The notes below the pieces were generated by a model. It was not told the DNA's origin. It searched no databases and saw nothing but the letters and a program-made list of their open reading frames with translations. DNA of 64,000 bases from JBGSQR01 sp964509295 (GTDB lineage: Bacteria > Desulfobacterota > Desulfuromonadia > Geobacterales > Pseudopelobacteraceae), in assembly GCA_964509295.1 (NCBI GenBank), contig CAZDWS010000010.1:62001-126000 (forward strand), written 5' to 3'. Below, piece after piece: positions 15,961-24,920 of the stretch; the first letter of the stretch is position 1; the number at the start of each line of letters is the position of its first letter. The translations under genes and the position numbers were made by a program.

Positions 15961-16070
15961 CACGCGACGACGCAACGACGCAACGAAATGCCTTAAAACT
16001 TTTCGGTTTATGCCCTTAATCGTTGCGTCGTCGCCTAGAGGCTCCTACTTTTGGCGCGTCGTTGCGTGAG
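15961..16070. repeat. Palindromic repeat family A, copy 2
   Basis: Octamers ACGCGACG, ACGCAACG and ACGCAACG (15962-15985) are answered by the inverse CGTTGCGT CGTCGCCT (16021-16036). The shared tail CCTACTTTTGG is at 16044-16054, followed by a second GCGTCGTTGCGTG arm. It lies directly upstream of the polysaccharide cluster. Confidence 0.85.
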
Positions 16071-16139
16071 TAAATATTTTGGTTTGTTCAACAACATTAT
16101 TTCTTGATTTAACTCTAAAAATAACTTACTGTTCACACC

Positions 16140-16772
16140 ATGAACAGCCAAAAAGAATGCAACACAGACGACATCAACGCCTTCCAACTTCTCTCCGAAG
16201 TTTCCGACGAACAGCCGGTTTCCCAGCGAGAATTGGCCAAGCGGCTCGGCATCGCCCTCGGCCTTGTCAACTCCTACATCAAAAACTTTGTTGCCAAGGG
16301 TTATATCCGCATTAAGAGCTACCCCCGCAACCGCTACGCCTACCTGCTGACCCCACAGGGAATTGCGGAAAAAGGGCGTATGGCCTATCAGCATGCCCAC
16401 TATTTCACCAGCCTGTATACGGTGACACGCCAGGATTATTTGCAGCTTTTTAAACGCCTGTCTGCTCAGGGCATTACCCGCGTCTCTTTCTGCGGTGTTG
16501 ACGAAGTGGCGGAAATAGCCTGGCTTTCCCTGCGCGAAGCTGGACTGGAACTCGACGCAGTCATGGATGACCGTAACATCGGCAAGGATTTCATGGGGCG
16601 CAACATCGTCAGCCTGAACCACGGCATCCTATCCGGCAGCCACCATATTATCATCACCTCCAGCAAAAGATCTCAACAACTCAGAGCAAGCCTTCAGGAA
16701 CTGGGCGGAAACAATGATACCATTCTGGATATCGGCTTTGCAGCTGAAGTGTCAGCAATAAATAACAACTGA
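16140..16772 (+). CDS. Winged-helix regulator with C-terminal Rossmann-like domain
   Basis: The N-terminal 85 residues form a MarR-type winged helix (SQRELAKRLGIALGLVNSYIKNF) with a wing rich in basic residues. Residues about 105-205 (VSFCGVDEVAEIAWLSL, DAVMDDRNIG, HHIIITS) look like a nucleotide- or CoA-binding Rossmann-type domain as in PglD N-terminal regions. First gene of the polysaccharide cluster, 16 bases before the GDP-fucose synthase gene, so it probably controls the cluster, perhaps in response to a sugar nucleotide (inference). Confidence 0.75.
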   Translation: MNSQKECNTDDINAFQLLSEVSDEQPVSQRELAKRLGIALGLVNSYIKNFVAKGYIRIKSYPRNRYAYLLTPQGIAEKGRMAYQHAHYFTSLYTVTRQDYLQLFKRLSAQGITRVSFCGVDEVAEIAWLSLREAGLELDAVMDDRNIGKDFMGRNIVSLNHGILSGSHHIIITSSKRSQQLRASLQELGGNNDTILDIGFAAEVSAINNN

Positions 16773-16788
16773 ACATAGAGGAATCATA

Positions 16789-17757
16789 ATGGATAAACAG
16801 GCAAAAATATATGTGGCCGGGCATCGCGGCATGGTCGGTTCGGCCATTGTCAGAAAACTTCAGGCCGAAGGCTATACTAATCTGATACTGAAAACCAGCA
16901 GCCAGCTGGACCTGCGCAACCAGCAGGCAGTGGAGGCTTTTTTTCAGCAGGAACAGCCGGAATACGTCTTTCTGGCAGCAGCAAAAGTTGGCGGAATTGT
17001 TGCCAACAGCAGTTACCCTGCTGAATTCATCTACGACAACCTGCTGATCCAGACCAACGTTATCCACCAGTCCTGGCTGAACAATGTCAAACGTTTGCTG
17101 TTTCTGGGCAGCACCTGTATCTATCCCAAATTTGCCCCCCAGCCCATGAAAGAGGAGCACCTGTTGACCGGCACACTGGAACCGACCAATGATGCCTATG
17201 CCATTGCCAAAATCTCCGGCATCTACCAGTGTCGCGCCTATAACCGCCAATACGGAACCAGGTATCTGGCCGCCATGCCCAACAACCTCTACGGCCCCAA
17301 CGACAATTTTGACCTGGAGAAATCCCATGTATTGCCGGCCCTAATACGCAAATTCCACGAAGCAAAGCAGAATGGAACACCGGAAGTGGTTGTCTGGGGC
17401 ACCGGTTCGCCATTTCGTGAATTCCTGCATGTGGATGACCTGGCCGAGGCCTGCCTGTTCCTGATCAACCTGGACGAGGCAGCCTACACCCGACTGCTGA
17501 ATGACGAGGCCGCACCGGCCCTGATCAATGTGGGCTCCGGAGAAGAGGTCACCATCCGCGACCTGGCCCTGATGGTCAAGGAAGCTACCGGCTTTAAGGG
17601 TGAGCTGGCTTTTGACACGACCAAACCGGACGGCACACCGCGCAAATTGGCCGACGCCACACGTATTCTCAAACTGGGATGGCAGCACAGGGTCGGGCTA
17701 AAGGAAGGGATTGCCGAAGCTTATCAGTGGTACCGGGAAAATGTGGCCGGGCGATGA
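16789..17757 (+). CDS. fcl: GDP-L-fucose synthase
   Basis: Fcl (WcaG) converts GDP-4-keto-6-deoxymannose to GDP-L-fucose with NADPH. It is an extended SDR with the nucleotide motif GHRGMVG (11-17), the catalytic S108 and nearby C110 (STCIYP), and Y137-x3-K141 (YAIAK). Length 322, as usual. The preceding enzyme, GDP-mannose 4,6-dehydratase, is not in the window. A fucosyltransferase lies downstream at 21320, so fucose is a component of the product. Confidence 0.95.
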   Translation: MDKQAKIYVAGHRGMVGSAIVRKLQAEGYTNLILKTSSQLDLRNQQAVEAFFQQEQPEYVFLAAAKVGGIVANSSYPAEFIYDNLLIQTNVIHQSWLNNVKRLLFLGSTCIYPKFAPQPMKEEHLLTGTLEPTNDAYAIAKISGIYQCRAYNRQYGTRYLAAMPNNLYGPNDNFDLEKSHVLPALIRKFHEAKQNGTPEVVVWGTGSPFREFLHVDDLAEACLFLINLDEAAYTRLLNDEAAPALINVGSGEEVTIRDLALMVKEATGFKGELAFDTTKPDGTPRKLADATRILKLGWQHRVGLKEGIAEAYQWYRENVAGR

Positions 17758-17802
17758 CATTTGATGCAGCAGCTCAAACCATCCTGCTAAACCATGCACT
17801 GA

Positions 17803-19128
17803 ATGGCTAATAAAATGAAAGATATGTATATATTGATCCAGCGTGCTGCCGGCTTGCGGAAAGAGTTGTACTGGGTTTTTACCGGCCAGTTGCTTGGGTT
17901 CGCCGGTGGTTTTATCGGCCTGAAAGTTCTCACCAACATCATGGACCCCAAAAATTTCGGTCAGCTTGCCCTGGGCCTGACCATAGCAGGCGTATTCACG
18001 ACCTATGTTTACGGTCCGATAGCAAATGTCGTAGCAAGGTTTTTTGTTGTTTACCGGGAACGTGGCGACCTAGGGATCTACTTTGCAACTATCAGGAGAG
18101 CTCATCGCAACCTGGCATACATTCTTATTTTACTTACCTTTTTTGTTTCCGGGATGATCGGCATATATTACGGCTTTGAATGGGCAATGATCGTCATGGT
18201 CGCCTCCCTTTTTGGAATTGCCAGCGGAATCAACGCCTCTTTTCTTGCTTTGCAGAATGCGGTTCGCCAAAGAAAAGTTGTCGCCCTGCACCAGGGTATT
18301 GATGTCTGGCTGCGTATCGGCCTGTCCATTATTCTTGTGATGTGGTTCAAGAACAGCGGTTATATTGCCCTGCTGGGATACCTGCTGGGTACAACATTAA
18401 TAACTATTTCACAGCACTGGTTTGCTCAAAAAAACAAAGAAATCCGGTCCAACTGGCAGATTGTCAGCAGCAGATCAGGGAATCAGAATTGTTACAGGGA
18501 GTTCCGGGCATATGCCGCTTCTTTCATGATCTTTTCCGGCTTTGCCGCCATCAGTCTGTATTCCGATCGCTGGGTTCTGCAGGCTGTTTCCGGAGAGCAG
18601 GCCGTAGGAATTTATGCCGCCCTGTATCAGATTGCCGCTTCACCGGTAAACCTTTTTTTCGCGCTGGTTAACCAGTTTATAGTGCCGATTGTGTTTGAAC
18701 GGGCCGGATCAATGTCCACCAGTACTCAGGCAGAATCCAGTCAGCAACTTGTAAATCAGACCGTGATTATTTCCAGTATTGTGATTGCCGGAATCACCCT
18801 GGGCGCATATTTTTTTGGCGAACCGGTTGCGAGACTGCTTACAAACAAGGTCTTTGCCGAACAGAGTTCCGTGTTATGGCTGACGGTTCTGGGCATATCC
18901 ATTTACAACATTGGACAGCTCTACACACTAAAAGGACAGTTCCATAATCAGCCCGGAATATATTTCTGGCCCAAAGGAGTCCAGGCTTTTTCGTTTCTGA
19001 CAAGTGCATATCTGCTGGCACAGCAGACAGGAATTCAGGGCATTGCCCTGGCTCTGTGTGCATCCTCCATAATTTATCTCGTAGCTGTTCTATATGTTAA
19101 TACAAGGCTGACTCCTGAATTCACCTGA
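17803..19128 (+). CDS. Polysaccharide flippase (Wzx/MATE-like)
   Basis: An integral membrane protein of 441 residues with about 12-14 hydrophobic segments and a start (GQLLGFAGGFIGLKVLTNIMDPKNFGQLALG) typical of Wzx-type O-antigen or capsule flippases that move lipid-linked oligosaccharides across the inner membrane. The start has no strong ribosome binding site; an ATG four codons later is an alternative. Placed between sugar-nucleotide synthesis and modification genes, as expected for Wzx. Confidence 0.85.
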   Translation: MANKMKDMYILIQRAAGLRKELYWVFTGQLLGFAGGFIGLKVLTNIMDPKNFGQLALGLTIAGVFTTYVYGPIANVVARFFVVYRERGDLGIYFATIRRAHRNLAYILILLTFFVSGMIGIYYGFEWAMIVMVASLFGIASGINASFLALQNAVRQRKVVALHQGIDVWLRIGLSIILVMWFKNSGYIALLGYLLGTTLITISQHWFAQKNKEIRSNWQIVSSRSGNQNCYREFRAYAASFMIFSGFAAISLYSDRWVLQAVSGEQAVGIYAALYQIAASPVNLFFALVNQFIVPIVFERAGSMSTSTQAESSQQLVNQTVIISSIVIAGITLGAYFFGEPVARLLTNKVFAEQSSVLWLTVLGISIYNIGQLYTLKGQFHNQPGIYFWPKGVQAFSFLTSAYLLAQQTGIQGIALALCASSIIYLVAVLYVNTRLTPEFT

Positions 19129-19150
19129 ATCCATTTAAAGGACGTACCTG

Positions 19151-19834
19151 ATGAGTCTGCTGAAAAGAATTTTTAAAACCCACAAGAAAACCAGCTATTC
19201 ACAATCGGGAGAAGACCTGATTGTTGAGTTCATTTTTGAAGCCATCAAAATCAAACACCCGACCTACATGGATATCGGGGCAAATCACCCCGTATACATG
19301 AACAATACCTACCTGCTTTACACCAAAGGCAGCAGCGGTATCTGCATCGAACCGGACCCGACACTGTTCAAAACCCTGAAGAGTAAACGCAGCAGGGACA
19401 ACTGCCTTAACATCGGAGTCGGGCTGACGGAACAGAAGTCGGCAGATTTTTATGTCATGTCGACAAAAACCTTGAATACATTTTCCAGGGAAGAGGCCGA
19501 ACGTTACCAGAGTTACGGCAAGAACCGGATCGAACAGGTTATCCCCATACCGCTTGTGCCGATAAACTCCGTCATTGCCCAGTATTGCACCAGCAAACCC
19601 AATTTCATTTCACTGGACGTTGAAGGTATGGATCTGCAGATTTTAAAAACACTTGATCTGAACATCTGGAGACCGGAAGTATTCTGCATTGAAACCCTGA
19701 CCTATACGGAAGACAATGCCGAGGAAAAAATTACTGAAATCATCGACTACATGCTGGCCAATGGCTATATGCTGTATGCAGACACATATATAAACAGCAT
19801 TTTTGTAGATAAAACCAAATGGACCAACCGGTAA
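19151..19834 (+). CDS. FkbM-family methyltransferase
   Basis: A SAM-dependent methyltransferase of 227 residues with YMDIGANHP as motif I (residues about 39-47) and FISLDVEGMD, the conserved FkbM signature, near residue 154. FkbM enzymes O-methylate sugars or polyketides; here a sugar hydroxyl of the exported glycan is the likely target. It starts 22 bases after the flippase gene, behind AAAGGACG. Confidence 0.88.
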   Translation: MSLLKRIFKTHKKTSYSQSGEDLIVEFIFEAIKIKHPTYMDIGANHPVYMNNTYLLYTKGSSGICIEPDPTLFKTLKSKRSRDNCLNIGVGLTEQKSADFYVMSTKTLNTFSREEAERYQSYGKNRIEQVIPIPLVPINSVIAQYCTSKPNFISLDVEGMDLQILKTLDLNIWRPEVFCIETLTYTEDNAEEKITEIIDYMLANGYMLYADTYINSIFVDKTKWTNR

Positions 19835-19844
19835 CGAGGCCCGA

Positions 19845-20612
19845 GTGAAAGAGTTTTTCAAAAAATGTGACTTGATCAGAACCGCATACCGTAAAACAAA
19901 GTGGATATACTCATTTTATTCATTCGTATTCGAATTTCTGCGTTTCAGGTCACTGGCACAATCCGGCCGGCAGCGTTTCCAGATTGACTGGAGCGACCGT
20001 TATCCATGCCTGACAGACCGGACGTCAACAACCTCTTTTGACCGCCACTACATCTATCACCCGGCCTGGGCAGCCAGGATTCTGGCACAGACAAAACCGG
20101 CCCTGCATGTGGACATATCATCCTCACTGCATTTCTGTTCGATTGTATCGGCATTTATTCCGGTCCGTTTCTATGATTACCGCCCGGCAGATCTGGGGCT
20201 GGATAATCTGAAGTCAGAGCATGCAGATCTACTTGCACTGCCCTTCAGTGATAACAGCATCTCTTCACTATCCTGCATGCATGTCATTGAACATGTGGGA
20301 CTGGGGCGTTATGGAGATCCGCTTGATCCGGACGGCGACCTGAAGGCGATTACCGAACTGCAACGGGTACTGGCCAAGGGTGGTGACCTGCTGTTTGTGG
20401 TGCCGGTGGGCAAACCGGCCCGGATCATGTTCAATGCGCATCGGATATACTCGTATCAACAGATAATTGACTGTTTCAACGGTTTTGAGCTGGTCGAATT
20501 TGCCTTGATCACTGATGATGAAAATAACGTCGGATTTATAAGAAACGCTGACGTCAGGACGGCCGACGCCCAGAAGTATGGTTGTGGCTGTTTCTGGTTC
20601 AGGAAGAGTTAA
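19845..20612 (+). CDS. DUF268-like methyltransferase-fold protein
   Basis: A 255-residue protein with DRHYIYHPAWAARILAQTKP and HVDISSSLHFCSIVSAF (SAM-site position), then LSCMHVIEHVGLGRYGDPLDPDGDLKA, the typical DUF268 block. DUF268 proteins occur in surface-glycan clusters and probably methylate sugars. The start is a GTG preceded by CGAGGCC; no ATG fits better. The next gene starts directly after its stop. Confidence 0.75.
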   Translation: MKEFFKKCDLIRTAYRKTKWIYSFYSFVFEFLRFRSLAQSGRQRFQIDWSDRYPCLTDRTSTTSFDRHYIYHPAWAARILAQTKPALHVDISSSLHFCSIVSAFIPVRFYDYRPADLGLDNLKSEHADLLALPFSDNSISSLSCMHVIEHVGLGRYGDPLDPDGDLKAITELQRVLAKGGDLLFVVPVGKPARIMFNAHRIYSYQQIIDCFNGFELVEFALITDDENNVGFIRNADVRTADAQKYGCGCFWFRKS

Positions 20613-21323
20613 ATGATTATCAAAATAGGAACACAAAACGAATCAACCCGCGAGATCTGGCTGGAGGCGGCCCTGAAACAGGTCCCGCAGGGTGCCCGCA
20701 TCCTGGATGCCGGTGCCGGTGAACTGCAATACAAACGCTACTGCAGCCACCTGAACTATGTATCACAGGACTTTGCCCAGTATGACGGCAAGGGAGATGA
20801 CAGCGGTCTGCAGATGGGCTCATGGGACCAGAGCAGACTTGATATTGTCAGCGACATAACCGCCGTTCCGGAACCGGATGCTTCTTTTGACGCCATCATG
20901 TGCATTGAGGTTTTTGAACATCTGCCCAACCCGGTTCTGGCATTGAAAGAATTTGCCAGACTGTTGCGCCCCGGAGGTCAACTGATTCTGACTGCACCGT
21001 TCTGCAGCCTGACGCATTTTGCCCCTTACCATTTCTATTCCGGCTTCAACCGCTACTTTTACGAGACCCATCTCAAGGCGCTCGATATTGAAATTGTTGA
21101 CCTGCAGTCCAACGGTAACTTTTTCGAGTTCATTGCCCAGGAAGCAAGACGGATTAATTTTGTCGCTGAAAAATATTGCAGCTCACGTCTAAATATTCTG
21201 GAAAGGCTTTTGATAAAACTCTTCCTGTTGATTGTCTCCCGCCATGCCGTAAATGACAAAGGCTCTGAAGAAATTCTGAATTTTGGCTACCACGTCAGAG
21301 CTGTTAAAAAGGCAAACAGATGA
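20613..21323 (+). CDS. Class I SAM-dependent methyltransferase
   Basis: A 236-residue Methyltransf_11-type enzyme: ILDAGAGE (motif I, 30-37), then MCIEVFEHLPNPVLALKEFARLLRPGG. Third consecutive predicted methyltransferase in the cluster. The ATG directly follows the previous TAA and AGGAAGAG lies in the end of the preceding gene, so translation is coupled. Its end overlaps the fucosyltransferase gene by four bases. Substrate not visible from sequence. Confidence 0.85.
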   Translation: MIIKIGTQNESTREIWLEAALKQVPQGARILDAGAGELQYKRYCSHLNYVSQDFAQYDGKGDDSGLQMGSWDQSRLDIVSDITAVPEPDASFDAIMCIEVFEHLPNPVLALKEFARLLRPGGQLILTAPFCSLTHFAPYHFYSGFNRYFYETHLKALDIEIVDLQSNGNFFEFIAQEARRINFVAEKYCSSRLNILERLLIKLFLLIVSRHAVNDKGSEEILNFGYHVRAVKKANR

Positions 21324-22198
21324 TTATCGTCAAACTGACAGGCGGATTGGGTAACCAGATGTTCCAGTACGCGGCAGGACGCAGACTGGCACTGATGCGT
21401 GGTGTACAGCTGAAGCTGGACTTGAGCAGCTTTACCGCCACTGCACCAGGCGACACCCCCAGAAGTTATGCCCTGGAGGTGTTCCGATTCGAACCGCATA
21501 TTGCTGTTCCTGCAGAAATTAAGAGCCTTTGCAGACCAACCTGCAAGCTTGCCCGAAAGATAACCGAAGCGGTTCTGCCTCTCGGCATGCGGACCTATTA
21601 CAAAGAACGGCAATTTCAATTTGACCCTGACGTCATGCGACTCGGCAGCAATGTCTATTTGGACGGTTTCTGGCAGTCGGAAAAATACTTCAGCGACATA
21701 TGGGAAACGATACAACAGGACTTTGCCATCAGACAACAGCCGGAAGATAGAAATCTGGAACTGGCCGAACAAATCCGTTCGTCAGAATCCGTCTCCCTGC
21801 ATGTCCGGCGCGGCGACTATGTTTCCAATCCGGCCACAGGCAGCTATCACGGAATTTGCCCGCTGGAATATTACCGGCAGGGTGTTACATACATTGCCGA
21901 AAGGAACCACAACATCAATTTGTTCATTTTCTCGGATGACCCGGCCTGGGTGAGGGAGAATCTGCAGCTGCCCTATCCCTTGACTCTGGTTGATCATAAC
22001 GGAGCCGACAGCCCTCACGAAGATCTGCGGCTGATGTCGCTCTGCCGTCACAATATTATTGCCAACAGTTCCTTCAGCTGGTGGGGTGCCTGGCTCAATC
22101 TTAGCCCCAATAAACTGGTTGTAACGCCTGCAAACTGGTTCAACCAGCAGAATATTGACACCAGTGACCTGATTCCGTCCAACTGGCACAGGATCTAA
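21320..22198 (+). CDS. Alpha-1,2-fucosyltransferase, GT11
   Basis: The N-terminal LTGGLGNQMFQYA, the donor-site VSLHVRRGDYV and the C-terminal NSSFSWWGAWLN are the three GT11 signatures. The enzyme transfers fucose from GDP-L-fucose, usually in alpha-1,2 linkage to galactose, at the inner face of the cytoplasmic membrane. It matches the GDP-fucose synthase at 16789. 292 residues is the usual length. Confidence 0.93.
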   Translation: MIIVKLTGGLGNQMFQYAAGRRLALMRGVQLKLDLSSFTATAPGDTPRSYALEVFRFEPHIAVPAEIKSLCRPTCKLARKITEAVLPLGMRTYYKERQFQFDPDVMRLGSNVYLDGFWQSEKYFSDIWETIQQDFAIRQQPEDRNLELAEQIRSSESVSLHVRRGDYVSNPATGSYHGICPLEYYRQGVTYIAERNHNINLFIFSDDPAWVRENLQLPYPLTLVDHNGADSPHEDLRLMSLCRHNIIANSSFSWWGAWLNLSPNKLVVTPANWFNQQNIDTSDLIPSNWHRI

Positions 22199-22201
22199 CG
22201 A

Positions 22202-24148
22202 ATGACCGTGCCCAAAGTCACAGTCCTGATGCCGGTTTATAACGGCGGCAAATATCTGAGAGAGGCAATTGACAGTATCCTTGACCAGACCTTCCGCGAC
22301 TTTGAACTGCTGATTATCAACGACGGCTCAACCGATGACAGTTGCGAAATTGTCGAATCATACGGTGACAACCGTATAAGGCTGGTCAGCAATCCGGGTA
22401 ATATCGGTTTGATCGCCACCCTCAACCGGGGTATCGAACTGGCTATGGGGAAATACATCGCCCGCATGGATTGTGATGACATCTGTCTGCCGGAGCGTTT
22501 GGCCAGACAGGTAGAGCACCTTGACCAGCATCCAGCCTGCGGAGTGGTTGCAGCAAAAGTGATCATGATCAGCGCTTCCGGACAGAATCAGGGTGTCTGG
22601 AATGATGATGACAACTTCACCAGCAGTCTTGAAATCAGACAACGGCTGCCGCGGGCAAACTGCATTGCCCATCCGGCAGTCATGGTCAGAAAAGATCTAC
22701 TTTCGCGCTACGGATATGACCCGGCCCAGATCAGCTGCGAAGATTACGACCTCTGGCTGAGAATGGCTGCTGATGGAATCATAATTGACAAGCTGGATCT
22801 GCAACTGCTCCGTTACAGGGTGACTCCCGGTTCAGTAACTGCCCAAAGCAAGCAACATCATCCTGATCGGAAAAACCTGCTGACCAAGGTCAGATTCTGC
22901 AAGAGAAAAATACTGAAAAAGAAACTCAACCTGTTTCTATTGCGGGTATTCGCTAATGCCTTTAAGGACCTGTACTACTTCCTGGGCAAACTGCTCCTGA
23001 CATATTTTATTGCTTCAACTGCCAGGGCAGGCAGGTTTTTTGGAGGCCTGATCCCCAGGCGCAACAAAAGTGAACTGTTCTTTTTCTTCCCCTTCTGCCA
23101 TATCGGTGGGGCGGAAAAGGTGCATAGCCATATCGTCAACTGTTTTGCGGACAAACAGCCCTGGGTCTTCTTCACAAAGTGGTCCAGTCGGCCTCCCTTA
23201 CTGCACGGTGCGTTCGACCGGGCCGCCAGAACATTTGACTGGACCCTGCGCCTGAAATACACCTATCCGCTCAGTGCCGGAATCATGGCGGGCTTTATCA
23301 ATCGCCATCCCAATGCGGTTGTTTTTGGCTGCAATACGCTTTTCTTTTACAAATTGCTGCCCTGGCTGGCTCCCCATGTGCGCAAAGTGGACCTGCTACA
23401 CGCCTTTGGTGGTGGTGCGGAGGAATTCAGCCTGCCAACAGTCAACCTGCTGGATACGCGGATAGTGATCAACCGGCAGACTGTTGATGACTACGCAACC
23501 CAGTACACCAACAACGGCATTGACCTGAAACAGCTGGAGCGGGTTCAGGTAATTGAGAATTGCGTTGAGATTCCGCCGTCGCTCCCTCAAAAGACAGTTA
23601 AAAGGGAGCTTAAAATCATCTATGTGGGCCGCGATTCGGTTGAAAAGCGGGTTCATCTGGTTTGCAAAATAGCTGCACTGGCCAAAGAGCGCGGTATACC
23701 GGCACAATTTACACTGGTGGGCAATATTCAGCCGTCATCAGTCCAAAAAGAATGCACTTTGACCGGGGAAATTCTGGACCAGCTTGAAATGAACCAGTTA
23801 TATAGAGAAGCGGATCTGCTGTTGATTACTTCCAGCCGCGAAGGTTTTCCGCTGGTGATCATGGAGGCCATGGCACATGGTGTAGCACCTATATCTACGG
23901 CTGTGGGCGGCATATCACAACATATTCAGCATGGTAAAAACGGCTGGCTGGTTGACAGTTCCAACGAAGAACATCTGATCGTTGAAAGTTTTTGTTCCAT
24001 TATCGCCCTGGTAGCTGCCAATAGACCATTGCTTGATAAAATTTCTAAAACAGCTTACGAATATGCTTCAGCGAACTTTTCACCGTCACTTTTCTGCCAG
24101 AGTTACCGCCAGCTGCTACAGTTTGATGGAGGCCGTAAAAATGCCTGA
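22202..24148 (+). CDS. Two-domain glycosyltransferase, GT2-GT4 fusion
   Basis: Residues 1 to about 230 are a GT2 (GT-A) transferase: VLMPVYNGGKYL, INDGSTDD, ARMDCDDIC and the SCEDYDLWLRM block. Residues about 295-648 are a GT4 (GT-B) transferase: HIGGAEKVHSHIV, IYVGRDSVEKRVHL and SREGFPLVIMEAMAHG. A linker of basic and hydrophobic character (about 235-290) joins them. One protein probably adds two successive sugars. There is no frameshift or stop at the joint, so it is a true fusion. It starts three bases after the GT11 gene and overlaps the next by eight. Confidence 0.88.
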   Translation: MTVPKVTVLMPVYNGGKYLREAIDSILDQTFRDFELLIINDGSTDDSCEIVESYGDNRIRLVSNPGNIGLIATLNRGIELAMGKYIARMDCDDICLPERLARQVEHLDQHPACGVVAAKVIMISASGQNQGVWNDDDNFTSSLEIRQRLPRANCIAHPAVMVRKDLLSRYGYDPAQISCEDYDLWLRMAADGIIIDKLDLQLLRYRVTPGSVTAQSKQHHPDRKNLLTKVRFCKRKILKKKLNLFLLRVFANAFKDLYYFLGKLLLTYFIASTARAGRFFGGLIPRRNKSELFFFFPFCHIGGAEKVHSHIVNCFADKQPWVFFTKWSSRPPLLHGAFDRAARTFDWTLRLKYTYPLSAGIMAGFINRHPNAVVFGCNTLFFYKLLPWLAPHVRKVDLLHAFGGGAEEFSLPTVNLLDTRIVINRQTVDDYATQYTNNGIDLKQLERVQVIENCVEIPPSLPQKTVKRELKIIYVGRDSVEKRVHLVCKIAALAKERGIPAQFTLVGNIQPSSVQKECTLTGEILDQLEMNQLYREADLLLITSSREGFPLVIMEAMAHGVAPISTAVGGISQHIQHGKNGWLVDSSNEEHLIVESFCSIIALVAANRPLLDKISKTAYEYASANFSPSLFCQSYRQLLQFDGGRKNA

Positions 24149-24917
24149 TATCAGTGTAATCATACCCTGCTATAATCAGGGACATTATCTGCATGAGGCG
24201 ATTGATTCGGTTCTCAGCCAGACCCACAGCAATCTGGAAATAATTGTGGTCGATGACGGATCCACCGATTCCGCCACCCGTCTGTGCATGGACAAATTGA
24301 ACCGCAGCAGGACAAAACTTCTCAGAAGACCAAACGGCGGTCTGGCTTCCGCACGCAACACCGGCATCAAAGCAGCAGCAGGACGCTACATTCTGCCACT
24401 GGATTGCGATGACATGCTGGCTCCGGACTATCTCAAAAAAGCGATCTGTGCCATGGAGGCAGCAACCGAACTGGGCATTGTCTATTGTCATGCGGAAAAG
24501 TTCGGCGCAGAAAGCGGCCCATGGAAACTGCCGCCTTACAGTCGCTGGCGCATACTTCTGGGTAATATTATTTTTTGCTCTGCACTTTATCGGCGCTCGG
24601 ACTGGGAAAAAGTCGGCGGTTATGACGAAACGCTGCGACGTGGCTGGGAGGACTGGGATTTCTGGCTATCGCTGCTGGAACTCGGCAGAGATGTCTACTG
24701 CCTCCCGGAAGTCGGATTTTACTACCGCAAGCATGAGCATTCCATGGCAACCGGCATGGAATGGTTTCTGAAAGCGGCACTGCACCGTCGGCTGATTGAC
24801 AAACATCCCGCTGCATTTGGAATTTTTTCTAAAACTCCACAAACCATGTTGGAACTTTATTACAGAATCGCTGCCGGCGATTTCTACCGCAGCCTTAAAA
24901 AGAGCTTGGGACGCTAA
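24141..24917 (+). CDS. GT2 glycosyltransferase
   Basis: A 258-residue GT-A transferase with ISVIIPCYNQGHYL, VDDGSTD, LPLDCDDML and the ED/WDFWL acceptor block. The start at 24141 (MPDISVI) follows GGAGG by eight bases; the frame is open further upstream, but that part overlaps the fusion gene and lacks a site. Probably inverting, adding one sugar to the lipid-linked repeat unit. Confidence 0.88.
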   Translation: MPDISVIIPCYNQGHYLHEAIDSVLSQTHSNLEIIVVDDGSTDSATRLCMDKLNRSRTKLLRRPNGGLASARNTGIKAAAGRYILPLDCDDMLAPDYLKKAICAMEAATELGIVYCHAEKFGAESGPWKLPPYSRWRILLGNIIFCSALYRRSDWEKVGGYDETLRRGWEDWDFWLSLLELGRDVYCLPEVGFYYRKHEHSMATGMEWFLKAALHRRLIDKHPAAFGIFSKTPQTMLELYYRIAAGDFYRSLKKSLGR

Positions 24918-24920
24918 CCC

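Noticed and set aside
16051..16067. Sigma-54-like TTGGCGCG...TTGC sequence upstream of the polysaccharide cluster
   Set aside because: Spacing between GG and GC is 9 rather than 10 bases, and it is part of repeat family A, so the match is fortuitous.
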